From assembly GCA_964428795.1 (NCBI GenBank), contig CAYRZL010000012.1, positions 1-43,211 on the forward strand: a DNA stretch of 43,211 nucleotides, given 5' to 3'. Both the position numbers and the translations under genes were made by a program. The stretch comes from CAYRZL01 sp964428795 (lineage in GTDB: Bacteria > Bacillota > Clostridia > Lachnospirales > Lachnospiraceae). This document shows positions 15,125 through 23,126 of this stretch, in pieces (the stretch's first letter is position 1; each line of letters begins with the position of its first letter). The notes beneath the pieces were generated by a model that worked only from the letters and a program-made list of their open reading frames with translations, did no database searches and was not told the origin of the DNA.

Positions 15125-16231
15125 ATGAAAAACTATGAACAGAATATCGTTATGAACGCAGCTCATACCTTTGCCATAACCGGAGAAATATGCGGTTGTG
15201 TTCCCTATGGCAATGGTCACATCAACAACACCTTTCTTTTGACCGCGCAGGACAGAAAAGAAAACACCATCCATTATATCCTGCAGGGCATTAACCGTCA
15301 TGTTTTTGGTGAGCCTCAAAAACTCATGGACAACATTGAAAAGGTGACCTCCTTCCTTGGTAAAAATGCGGATGACCGCCGCAGCGTACTCCAACTGATA
15401 GGAACAAAGGACGGAAAAAACTGCTATACCGACGAACAGGGAAATATCTGGCGTATGTACGAGTTTGTGGAAAATTCCTTATGTCTGGAACGCCCGGAAA
15501 GCGCAGAGGATTTCCGTCAATGCGCCATTGCATTCGGCACTTTCCAGAAATATCTTGGTGAATTTCCGGCAGACAGTCTCCATGAGACGATCCCCGATTT
15601 TCACAACACGCCAAAACGATATGAGACCTTTTTGAACGCAGTTAAAGAGGACGTGTGCGGACGTGCCAAAGACGTACAGAAAGAAATCGATTTTCTCAAA
15701 GCAAGAGCCGACTTTTATCCGGTTCTGTTTGAAAATCAGAAAAACGGTCTTCTGCCCCTTCGGGTAACCCACAACGATACAAAATCCAACAACGTCATGC
15801 TGGATGCCGACACCCGCAAAGCATTGTGTGTCATTGACCTGGACACGGTGATGCCCGGCTTTTCCGTTACCGATTTCGGTGATGCCATCCGTTTTGGCGC
15901 AAACACTGCTGCCGAAGATGAAAAAGATGTCTCAAAAGTCGGTATCGATCTGGTGCTGTTTGACGCATATACCCGCGGCTTTCTGGAGGGCTGCGGTGAT
16001 ACCCTCACAAAAAATGAGGTGCAGTTATTGCCGGAAGGTGCTAAAATGATGACAATAGAATGCGGCATGCGTTTCCTGACAGACTATTTGAGCGGGGATA
16101 CTTACTTTAAAACTGATTATCCCGAGCACAATCTGGTTCGCTGCCGGACACAGTTAAAACTGGTAGCCGATATGGAAGCGCACTGGGATGAAATGAAACA
16201 AATTGTGAAACAATATATGAAGGAGGCCTAA
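15125..16231 (+). CDS. nahK: N-acetylhexosamine 1-kinase
   Basis: A 368-residue aminoglycoside-phosphotransferase-fold kinase, closely following Bifidobacterium NahK: PYGNGHINNTFLL near the N-terminus, LRVTHNDTKSNNVMLDADT (catalytic loop, HND), CVIDLDTVMPG (metal-binding D), DFGDAIRFGAN, and the C-terminal YPEHNLVRCRTQLKLVADME. The ATG at 15125 follows AGGAGGTATCTCCC. It is first in an operon with nagB (2-nt gap) and nagA. NahK phosphorylates GlcNAc/GalNAc at C1, as in lacto-N-biose and galacto-N-biose use. In this window it is coupled to genes acting on 6-phosphates, with no GH112 phosphorylase, mutase or transporter alongside, so a broader or altered regiospecificity is possible. Confidence 0.88.
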   Translation: MKNYEQNIVMNAAHTFAITGEICGCVPYGNGHINNTFLLTAQDRKENTIHYILQGINRHVFGEPQKLMDNIEKVTSFLGKNADDRRSVLQLIGTKDGKNCYTDEQGNIWRMYEFVENSLCLERPESAEDFRQCAIAFGTFQKYLGEFPADSLHETIPDFHNTPKRYETFLNAVKEDVCGRAKDVQKEIDFLKARADFYPVLFENQKNGLLPLRVTHNDTKSNNVMLDADTRKALCVIDLDTVMPGFSVTDFGDAIRFGANTAAEDEKDVSKVGIDLVLFDAYTRGFLEGCGDTLTKNEVQLLPEGAKMMTIECGMRFLTDYLSGDTYFKTDYPEHNLVRCRTQLKLVADMEAHWDEMKQIVKQYMKEA

Positions 16232-16233
16232 CC

Positions 16234-16944
16234 ATGAGATTTGTCAAAGTAGATTCTTACGAAAAATTGAGCCGGGATGCTGCAAACATCATTTCGGCAC
16301 AGGTTATTATGAAACCAAACAGCGTACTTGGACTTGCAACCGGCTCTTCTCCCATCGGAACCTACCAGCAGCTGATCAAATGGCATAACAAAGGCGATGT
16401 GGACTTCTCCGAAACCATATCCGTAAACCTGGATGAGTATGTGGGACTTGACGGAAACAGTGATCAAAGCTACCGTTATTTCATGAATCATAACTTTTTT
16501 GATCACATCAATATCAACAAGGAAAATACCTTTGTCCCTAACGGACGTGCCAGAGATCTGGAACAGGAATGTGCGGCATATGACGCACGGATCAAACGCT
16601 TTGGCGGAATCGATCTGCAACTATTGGGCATCGGTCTGGACGGTCATATCGGCTTTAATGAACCGGGTGATTTCTTTATCAAAAACACCCATGTAGTGGA
16701 TCTGCATGAATCTACCATCAAAGCCAATGCCAGATTTTTTGAGACAGAAGCAGATGTACCAAGACAGGCTGTAACTATGGGTCTCGGAACGATCATGCAG
16801 GCGAAAAAGATTCTTCTGATCGCTAACGGTACAAATAAAGAAGAGATTTTGAAGCAGGCATTTTACGGGCCGATCACACCTCGTATTCCGGCTTCCATCC
16901 TGCAGCTTCACCCAGATATTACGGTGATCTACAGCAGTCATTAA
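16234..16944 (+). CDS. nagB: Glucosamine-6-phosphate deaminase
   Basis: A 236-residue NagB of the short Firmicute type. GLATGSSPIGTYQQLI is the phosphate loop, SVNLDEYVGL carries the catalytic aspartate, and LLGIGLDGHIGFNEPG holds the D-H-E catalytic site. It converts glucosamine-6-phosphate to fructose-6-phosphate plus ammonia. The ribosome site AAGGAGG overlaps the last codons of nahK, whose stop is 2 nt upstream, so translation is coupled. nagA follows after 53 nt. The allosteric C-terminal segment of the E. coli enzyme is absent, as in other short forms. Confidence 0.95.
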   Translation: MRFVKVDSYEKLSRDAANIISAQVIMKPNSVLGLATGSSPIGTYQQLIKWHNKGDVDFSETISVNLDEYVGLDGNSDQSYRYFMNHNFFDHININKENTFVPNGRARDLEQECAAYDARIKRFGGIDLQLLGIGLDGHIGFNEPGDFFIKNTHVVDLHESTIKANARFFETEADVPRQAVTMGLGTIMQAKKILLIANGTNKEEILKQAFYGPITPRIPASILQLHPDITVIYSSH

Positions 16945-16997
16945 ATGCCCGCGAGACATCAACATACATTTTAACTATCAAAAAGGAAAGTAAATCT

Positions 16998-18056
16998 ATG
17001 ATCATCAACAATGCCCGCATCGGCGAAAAAACACAACATATCATCATCCACGAAGGTAAAATACAGGCAATCACAGATCATTGTGAGGAAAAAGGAATCG
17101 ACGCAGGCGGCAAACGCGTCATCCCCGGATTGATCGATGTACACACACATGGCTGTATCGGATTTGACACTATGGACGCGGATTTTGAACCTATGTGTCG
17201 TTTTTATGCCGAGCATGGCACCACTTCCTGGCTTCCGACTACCATGACAATGGATTATGAGAGTCTGAAAAAAGTCACACAGGCAAAAACCGACTTCCCC
17301 GGCGCTAACATACTGGGATTTCATTTTGAAGGCCCCTATATTTCCAAAAAATATAAGGGCGCTCAAAATGAAGCTTATATTCGCACACCGTCCGTCACCG
17401 ATTTTCGGCAGTTTGAGCACGTAAAAATGATCACTGTGGCTCCCGAAGCTGAAAACAGCATGGATTTTATACGCAAGGTATCAAAGAACTGCGTCATCTC
17501 CCTTGGACATACCGATTGTGACTATGGCACTGCCCTTGAAGCCATCGAAAACGGCGCATCCTGTCTGACCCATATGTACAATGCCATGCCGCCTTTTCAC
17601 CACAGAAACCCCGGTCCTATCGGGGCAGCCTTTGAGCGTCAGATCTATACCCAATTGATCTGTGACGGGTTTCATGTGGCAAAGCCGGTGATTCTGGCAT
17701 CCTACCGTATGTTTGGTCCAAAGCGCCTCACTCTGATCAGCGACAGTATCCGCTGTGCCGGATTACCTGACGGAGAATACGAATCGGGAGGGCTGCCTGT
17801 CACATTAAAAGACGGAGCTGCCAGATTACACGACGGCACCATCGCCGGAAGCTGCGCCACGCTCTGGGACTGCGTAAAAAAAGCGGTGGAATTCGGAATC
17901 CCCTTTGACGACGCAGTGCGCATGGCATCGGAAACTCCTGCCGCAATGCTTGGCGTAAAAAAAGGAAAAATTGAGGTGGGCTATGACGCCGATCTGCTGA
18001 TCCTGAATGATGATATGGAAATCGATACCGTCATTATAAATGGGAAAATTTTTTAA
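16998..18056 (+). CDS. nagA: N-acetylglucosamine-6-phosphate deacetylase
   Basis: A 352-residue amidohydrolase. VIPGLIDVHTHGCIGFDTMD carries the metal-binding HxH motif, GFHFEGPYIS the glutamate ligand, SLGHTDCDYG and CLTHMYNAMPPFHHR the histidine ligands, and LTLISDSIRCAG the catalytic aspartate. It removes acetate from GlcNAc-6-phosphate to feed NagB. The start follows AAAAAGGAAAG. It is the last gene of the operon. Its stop overlaps by 23 nt the end of a convergent pseudogene, and no terminator separates them, so transcription may run antisense into that remnant. Confidence 0.95.
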   Translation: MIINNARIGEKTQHIIIHEGKIQAITDHCEEKGIDAGGKRVIPGLIDVHTHGCIGFDTMDADFEPMCRFYAEHGTTSWLPTTMTMDYESLKKVTQAKTDFPGANILGFHFEGPYISKKYKGAQNEAYIRTPSVTDFRQFEHVKMITVAPEAENSMDFIRKVSKNCVISLGHTDCDYGTALEAIENGASCLTHMYNAMPPFHHRNPGPIGAAFERQIYTQLICDGFHVAKPVILASYRMFGPKRLTLISDSIRCAGLPDGEYESGGLPVTLKDGAARLHDGTIAGSCATLWDCVKKAVEFGIPFDDAVRMASETPAAMLGVKKGKIEVGYDADLLILNDDMEIDTVIINGKIF

Positions 18057-18590
18057 AGAATTTCTTCAATGTATGCCCCGACACAAACTGTGTCTTAAAT
18101 CGTTCTCCCGCCAGATAAGTCTGACTGTTCAGCATATCTTCCGATAAAAACAGATTATAGAGTCTTGTCTCAAAAATACGGTTTGAAACAGCAATCCTTC
18201 CCTCTTCCTCTCTGATAAAACCAAACATACATCCCACATCTATTGCGAAATTATCAGGATTATAAGCAAAACTCTGTCCCTGAAACAGCATCGCATACAG
18301 CATAGTCCTCAATTCCGGATAATCCGTGATCTTTTTTCGCATATCATCAAACAATGTGTTTGTCTCGCATAATATCATTTTTACCGCTTCTGCCACTCCA
18401 TATCTCGACCACTTTTTTTCACGTCCAGATCTTCTGCAATCCGCTTACAAATTTTAGAGACCAGAAAAGGATAACCGGATGTATAATTATAAATTTCCTG
18501 TGCCACATCCTCTGTATTCATATCTGCTTTCTGATCCTTGCTGTAATCATCCACCCTGCTCCTTACATGATTGATCTGTTCTCATTATAA
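18034..18590 (-). pseudogene. AAA-like ATPase C-terminal remnant with a homopolymer frameshift
   Basis: The minus strand encodes MNTEDVAQEIYNYTSGYPFL then VSKICKRIAEDLDV. After a one-base shift within an A7 run (near 18415) it continues as KKWSRYGVAEAVKMIL and on to IAVSNRIFETRLYNLFLSED. Together these match the C-terminal third of the AAA ATPases (AAA-like / DUF-type ATP-binding proteins, usually 500 or more residues) abundant in Lachnospiraceae. The N-terminal two thirds, including Walker motifs, are missing: stops lie just upstream near 18590. The frame from 18396 to 18034 is 120 codons but has no ribosome site. It is a decayed gene whose end overlaps nagA. Confidence 0.8.
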
Positions 18591-18614
18591 GTTATGATAT
18601 TTGTAAAAACAATG

Positions 18615-18647
18615 CCGTTTTGTATATCGGTTAGATATACAAAACGG
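18615..18647 (-). terminator. Perfect 14-bp hairpin downstream of the nuclease-helicase gene
   Basis: CCGTTTTGTATATC (18615-18628) and its exact complement (18634-18647) flank a 5-nt loop. On the minus strand it is followed by CATTGTTTTTAC, so it acts as a terminator for the gene ending at 18656. Confidence 0.75.
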
Positions 18648-18655
18648 ACAGCCTG

Positions 18656-20167
18656 TCACCTTAGATTCCTGTATTTTATTAACGTGATATGTTCAAATAC
18701 CTCCCGGTTTTCGATCACAACGATACATAACTTCTCCCTCGTCCGGGATACTGCCTGAAAAAACAGCCTGTCATATATGTAATCCGGATTCGGATGATTT
18801 TTCCCCTGCAGTTTTCCATCCTCATTGTAACGGAATTTGTCGTCCAGTGTGATCACGACCCGCTCAAACTCCTGCCCTATGACATCCTCCGTACAATATC
18901 CGCTTTTGCAGATTTCCAGAAGTTCGGATGATTTCTGCGGTTTTCCATATTCAATAAATGTATATTGTTTCTCATTGGCATAATAGGAAACAATATATTT
19001 TGCTTCCTCCATATCCGCTGCAAATGCCACATCTACCGCATCATACCGGTAAACCTTTCCCTCTGTATCATTCAGATCCAGAAGCGTTCGGATAAAAGAG
19101 CTCATCTCCTCATTGCTTCGAATCCGTCCGGACAGCTTTCGTTCCTGAAACCCCGCCAACTGCTTTAATTTTCCGGGAATGTTTCTCCTCTGCTCGGTTT
19201 TGGACAACGTCTGAAAATAATCATAGGAAAATACACAGGGAATCCGGTTCTCCTCCGTTATCTCTACAATATCCGCAAGCTTTTCCTCCGACATACGCTG
19301 CGCCTCGTCCACAAAGAGAAAACCGTAATCCAACAGATCCTCATGGTCCATTTCGCACTCAGCAATGATATCGATATTGTCCAGCAGCACATTCAGCAGT
19401 GCATGACCGTCACTCAGCATCCCGCCATGTACGATACAGCATCTCCCATATCCGGCGCAGGCTTTTGCCATATCATAAAGCAGCAATGTCTTTCCCGTCC
19501 CCGCCATGCCGGTAATTCCCCAGTATGAGGCTCTGCCGCCATCCATGATCTCCGACAGGATCTCTTTTTTCATGGTATCCTGCTGCTGCGTGAGAAAATA
19601 GCGGTTCTCCACAAACTTTTCCGGCATATTCAAAGGTGAGATCAAATAGTCCTGTGCCCGGAACAATGTATCGATATCCCCGTTTTCAAACTCTTTGAAC
19701 GTGCACAGTATCCCAAGCAGCTCGTCAAAATCACACAGCCGCAGCTCTTCCTCTTCCAGCGTATACAATGATCCGGTTTCATCCACAAAAGTAAAAAGAT
19801 GAAGCTTTGGAGCAACACAGCTCAGATAATATTGATTCTTTAATAGCTGTTTCTTTATTTTCTCTTCTGAAACCTGCTGGCTTTTCAGCTCCACATTCAG
19901 CACCTGATTATTATCAGAGATTTTCAGCAGATCAAATTCCTTTCCGATCTGCCGGATTTTGTAGCCATAATAAAAGCCCTCCAGTTCGCCGACTGTCACA
20001 CCTTTTTTCCATAAAATATCCACAAGATGAATCAGATTATCAAACTCATGCTCTTTTACCTTCAGCATCTCATCTCTTCCGGAGAGAACATTTTCATATG
20101 GCGTATAAAATTTTTTATCTCTATTCCTTGTCAGAAGATACAGGTTTACAGCTTTCATTTTTATCAT
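18656..20167 (-). CDS. DUF2075-type ATPase/helicase with N-terminal PD-(D/E)XK-like nuclease domain
   Basis: A 503-residue protein. The N-terminal part (about 60-115) contains EFDLLKISDNNQVLNVELKS, the D...ExK arrangement of PD-(D/E)XK nucleases. ITGMAGTGKTLLLYDMA near residue 220 is Walker A and YGFLFVDEAQRM Walker B. FSYDYFQTL is motif III-like, and LSGRIRSNEE and LFFQAVSRTREKLCIVV are SF1-helicase motifs IV-VI. It resembles COG3410 / DUF2075 proteins, often encoded near restriction or defence genes. No partner gene is present here. The ATG at 20167 (or 20158) lacks a ribosome site and lies inside the 3' end of nrdG, 5 nt from a palindrome. A DNA-processing or defence role is plausible but unproven. 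Confidence 0.65.
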   Translation of the reverse strand: MIKMKAVNLYLLTRNRDKKFYTPYENVLSGRDEMLKVKEHEFDNLIHLVDILWKKGVTVGELEGFYYGYKIRQIGKEFDLLKISDNNQVLNVELKSQQVSEEKIKKQLLKNQYYLSCVAPKLHLFTFVDETGSLYTLEEEELRLCDFDELLGILCTFKEFENGDIDTLFRAQDYLISPLNMPEKFVENRYFLTQQQDTMKKEILSEIMDGGRASYWGITGMAGTGKTLLLYDMAKACAGYGRCCIVHGGMLSDGHALLNVLLDNIDIIAECEMDHEDLLDYGFLFVDEAQRMSEEKLADIVEITEENRIPCVFSYDYFQTLSKTEQRRNIPGKLKQLAGFQERKLSGRIRSNEEMSSFIRTLLDLNDTEGKVYRYDAVDVAFAADMEEAKYIVSYYANEKQYTFIEYGKPQKSSELLEICKSGYCTEDVIGQEFERVVITLDDKFRYNEDGKLQGKNHPNPDYIYDRLFFQAVSRTREKLCIVVIENREVFEHITLIKYRNLR

Positions 20168-20702
20168 TTAATGGGGACAGTACAACTGTCCCCACTTCTC
20201 TTGTTTTCCTCATATCGATAATTCTCTGGTTCTGCGAACCTCTGAATTTTAACATGATATTTTTCTTTTCTAATTGAAACTCACCATCTACCAATACATC
20301 GATACAGGAGAGCATTTCCTCCGTCACCTCGCAGTGTGCACGGTTTTCGCGCTCCCAGGGATGCTGCCCCAAAAGCCCCTCCAGTACAAATCCGGTATAG
20401 CACCAGATATCTTTATTCGGGAAACGCTCACGCATTTCTTTCAGAAAAGGTACCAGCGCTCTCTGATTTTCCGGCTCAAAGGGTTCTCCCCCAAGCAGAG
20501 TAAATCCTTTGATATGATTCGGCTCCATAGCTTTGAATATCCGCTCTTTTGCCGCCTCGTCAAAAGGCTCTCCATAATCAAATGCCCATGTCTCCGGCTG
20601 AAAACATTCCTTGCAATGGTGGCTGCAGCCGGACACGAACAGTGATACTCTCACGCCCGGTCCGTCTGCGATATCAGATGTTTTAATTGTTCCGTAATTC
20701 AT
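20121..20702 (-). CDS. nrdG: Anaerobic ribonucleoside-triphosphate reductase activating protein
   Basis: A 193-residue radical SAM protein. SGCSHHCKECFQPE near residue 30 supplies the CxxxCxxC ligands for the [4Fe-4S]/SAM centre, and GFTLLGGEPFEPEN is the GGE motif. It generates the glycyl radical on NrdD. It starts 11 nt after nrdD with AGAGGTTG before the ATG. The last roughly 20 residues (after MRKTREVGT) do not look like the family: they are encoded by a REP-like palindrome at 20172-20194 and the start of the next gene, so the original C-terminus was probably replaced by an insertion. The radical SAM core is complete. Confidence 0.93.
   Translation of the reverse strand: MNYGTIKTSDIADGPGVRVSLFVSGCSHHCKECFQPETWAFDYGEPFDEAAKERIFKAMEPNHIKGFTLLGGEPFEPENQRALVPFLKEMRERFPNKDIWCYTGFVLEGLLGQHPWERENRAHCEVTEEMLSCIDVLVDGEFQLEKKNIMLKFRGSQNQRIIDMRKTREVGTVVLSPLNDKNESCKPVSSDKE
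20172..20194. repeat. REP-like palindrome inside the 3' end of nrdG
   Basis: TGGGGACAGT, three bases, then ACTGTCCCCA: 10-bp perfect arms. It lies in the nrdG frame and just upstream of the nuclease-helicase start. The GGGGACAGT core recalls repetitive palindromes mobilised by RAYT-type (IS200-like) transposases; no such transposase is in the window. Confidence 0.6.
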
Positions 20703-20713
20703 AGTTCAACCTC

Positions 20714-22876
20714 TTACAGATGAAGGACACGCTCCTTGATCTCCTGTGTTCTTCCCTGATTCCAGAACTGGGTACCGATATATCCGCAGGTTCTTCTGGC
20801 CACGTTGAGCTTGCTCTCATCTCTGTTGTGGCAGTTCGGGCATTCCCATACCAGCTTACCATCCGGATCGGTGATGATCTCGATCTCACCGGTATAGCCG
20901 CACTCCTGGCAATAATCGCTCTTGGTATTCAGCTCCGCATACATAATATTATCATAAATGTACTGCATCACAGAGAGCACTGCATCCAGATTGTTCTGCA
21001 TATTCGGCACTTCCACATAGCTGATAGCTCCGCCCGGAGACAGCTTCTGGAACTGCGATTCAAATTTCAGTTTTTCAAACGCATCTATTTCCTCTGTTAC
21101 ATGTACATGATAGCTGTTTGTAATATAGTTCTTGTCTGTCACACCCGGAATGATGCCAAACCGTTTCTGCAGACATTTCGCAAACTTGTATGTGGTAGAC
21201 TCCAGCGGTGTGCCATACAGGCTGAAATCTATGTTGTGTTTTGCTTTCCATTTTGCACAGGCATCATTCATATACTGCATAACCTCCAGCGCAAATGGCG
21301 TAGCAGCCGGATCCGTATGTGATTTTCCTGTCATATAGCGTACACATTCACAAAGTCCTGCATAGCCAAGAGAAATGGTGGAATATCCGCCATACAACAG
21401 CTTATCGATCGTCTCACCCTTTTTCAGTCTTGCCAATGCGCCATGCTGCCACAAAATCGGCGCCACATCAGACGGTGTGCCTTTCAGACGGTTGTGTCGG
21501 CAAAGCAGCGCGCGGTAGCAGAGATCCAGCCGCTCATCCATAATCTTCCAGAATTTTTCCATATTTCCTTCCGAAGAGCAAGCCACATCCACCAGATTCA
21601 GCGTAACGACACCCTGATTAAATCTTCCGTAGAATTTGAATTTATCATTCTCATCTTTATAAACAGTCAGAAAAGAACGGCATCCCATGCAGGTATAGCA
21701 GTTACCCTGTTTCAGTTCCCGCATGATCTTCTCGGAAATGTAATCCGGAACCATACGTTTCGCGGTGCACTCTGCCGCCAGCCTTGTCAGATACCAGTAT
21801 CTGCTGTCCTCGGTAATGTTATCCTCCTCAAGCACATAGATCAGTTTAGGGAATGCAGGAGTAATATATACGCCCTGTTCGTTCTTGATCCCCTGAATGC
21901 GCTGTTTGAGCACTTCCTCTATGATCATGGCAAGATCATCCTTAATCTGTCCCTCCGGCACCTCGTTCAGATACATAAAGATCGTGATGAAAGGAGCCTG
22001 ACCGTTTGTGGTCATAAGGGTGATGACCTGATACTGGATCATCTGTACACCCTGTATAACCTCTTTCTTTACCCGGAGCTCTGCCACGCGGTTGATGGTC
22101 TCCTCATCTGCCTCGATACCAACCTCCGCAAAATTTTCTGCTACCTCTTTGCGGAATTTCTCACGGCTGACCTGCACAAACGGCGCCAGATGCGCCAGAG
22201 AAATACTCTGTCCGCCATACTGGGAGCTTGCGATCTGTGCGATCGCCTGCGTAGCAACGTTGCAGGCAGTGGAAAAGCTCTTCGGTGTTTCGATCATCGT
22301 CTCGCTGATAACCGTTCCGTTCTGAAGCATATCCTCCAGATTTACCAGACAGCAGTTGTGCATATGCTGTGCAAAATAGTCCGCATCATGGAAATGGATA
22401 CGTCCGTCCTCATGTGCTTCCACAATATCCTGGGGCAGAAGAAAACGTTTTGTGATATCCTTGCTGACCTCACCCGCCATATAATCACGCTGCACACTGT
22501 TTACCGTAGGATTCTTATTGGAATTTTCCTGTTTTACTTCCTCATTATCAAACTCCAGCAGACTGAGAATCTGTTCATCTGTAGAATTGGATTTACGGAT
22601 CATCGCACGTTTATAACGATATGTAATATAATTTCTCGCCACGGAAAATGCCCGCTGATTCATGATCTGATTCTCCACGAAGTCCTGAATCTCCTCCACG
22701 TTCAGCGCTCTGTTCATACCCTCACAGATCGTTCTCATATTTGCAGTGATAACCGCAATCTGCTCCGGACTCATTTTTTCATTGTCACTTACGCTCTCAT
22801 TTGCCTTGATCACCGCAGCAGTGATCTTGTCCAGATCAAATATGTCTTCTGTGCCGCTTCGCTTAATAATCTTCAT
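20714..22876 (-). CDS. nrdD: Anaerobic ribonucleoside-triphosphate reductase (class III)
   Basis: A 720-residue glycyl-radical enzyme. Residues 1-95 are the ATP-cone allosteric domain (MKIIKRSGTEDIFDLDKITA). The central barrel includes HMHNCCLVNLEDML and NGQAPFITIFMYLNE. The C-terminus has a zinc-binding pair, CQECGY and CPNC, and the radical motif RRTCGYIGTQFW with the radical glycine about 25 residues from the end. It makes dNTPs under anoxia with formate as reductant. The start follows AAGGAGAG. Its promoter (22906-22933) overlaps one NrdR box and lies beside others, so ATP/dATP-responsive repression is expected. nrdG follows in the same operon. Confidence 0.96.
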   Translation of the reverse strand: MKIIKRSGTEDIFDLDKITAAVIKANESVSDNEKMSPEQIAVITANMRTICEGMNRALNVEEIQDFVENQIMNQRAFSVARNYITYRYKRAMIRKSNSTDEQILSLLEFDNEEVKQENSNKNPTVNSVQRDYMAGEVSKDITKRFLLPQDIVEAHEDGRIHFHDADYFAQHMHNCCLVNLEDMLQNGTVISETMIETPKSFSTACNVATQAIAQIASSQYGGQSISLAHLAPFVQVSREKFRKEVAENFAEVGIEADEETINRVAELRVKKEVIQGVQMIQYQVITLMTTNGQAPFITIFMYLNEVPEGQIKDDLAMIIEEVLKQRIQGIKNEQGVYITPAFPKLIYVLEEDNITEDSRYWYLTRLAAECTAKRMVPDYISEKIMRELKQGNCYTCMGCRSFLTVYKDENDKFKFYGRFNQGVVTLNLVDVACSSEGNMEKFWKIMDERLDLCYRALLCRHNRLKGTPSDVAPILWQHGALARLKKGETIDKLLYGGYSTISLGYAGLCECVRYMTGKSHTDPAATPFALEVMQYMNDACAKWKAKHNIDFSLYGTPLESTTYKFAKCLQKRFGIIPGVTDKNYITNSYHVHVTEEIDAFEKLKFESQFQKLSPGGAISYVEVPNMQNNLDAVLSVMQYIYDNIMYAELNTKSDYCQECGYTGEIEIITDPDGKLVWECPNCHNRDESKLNVARRTCGYIGTQFWNQGRTQEIKERVLHL

Positions 22877-22903
22877 CCTAACAACTCTCCTTCTCTTCTA
22901 CCG

Positions 22904-22952
22904 TATCTATATCTTGTGTTTCATATTTGTCAACTACAACCATATCTTGTGT
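22904..22952 (-). promoter_or_regulatory. nrdD promoter with first NrdR box pair
   Basis: The promoter on the minus strand is TTGACA (22928-22933), 16 bp, TATAGA (22906-22911). Two NrdR-type boxes, each containing ATATCTTGTGTT on the plus strand, start at 22904 and 22937, 33 bp (three helical turns) apart. They overlap the -10 and flank the -35. Confidence 0.75.
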
Positions 22953-23002
22953 TGAAAGCTTCTTCATTGTACTACATATTATTCCCATTTGCAATAGAAA
23001 AA

Positions 23003-23050
23003 CACCAATATCTAGTTATTCTTTTTTCACATTGCCACTATATCGTGTAA
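23003..23050 (-). promoter_or_regulatory. Second NrdR box pair
   Basis: CACCAATATCTAGTTA (23003-23018) and CCACTATATCGTGTAA (23035-23050) fit the NrdR consensus core and are 32 bp apart, again three turns. They lie about 60 bp upstream of the promoter-proximal pair. Confidence 0.55.
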
Positions 23051-23059
23051 TAACATTCG

Positions 23060-23106
23060 AAAAAAAAGTACAGCCTGCATATGTTATTCACACACTTCGG
23101 CTGTAC
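23060..23106 (-). terminator. Intrinsic terminator of gltX
   Basis: GTACAGCC (23068-23075) pairs with GGCTGTAC (23099-23106). Read on the minus strand the stem is followed by eight T residues. Confidence 0.88.
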
Positions 23107-23126
23107 CCTCCGGATTTGTCAGATAA

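Noticed and set aside
21443..23050. A 535-codon open frame on the plus strand across nrdD
   Set aside because: It is antisense to the certain nrdD gene, has no ribosome site and gives a composition (rich in H, I, L, R) typical of a shadow frame.
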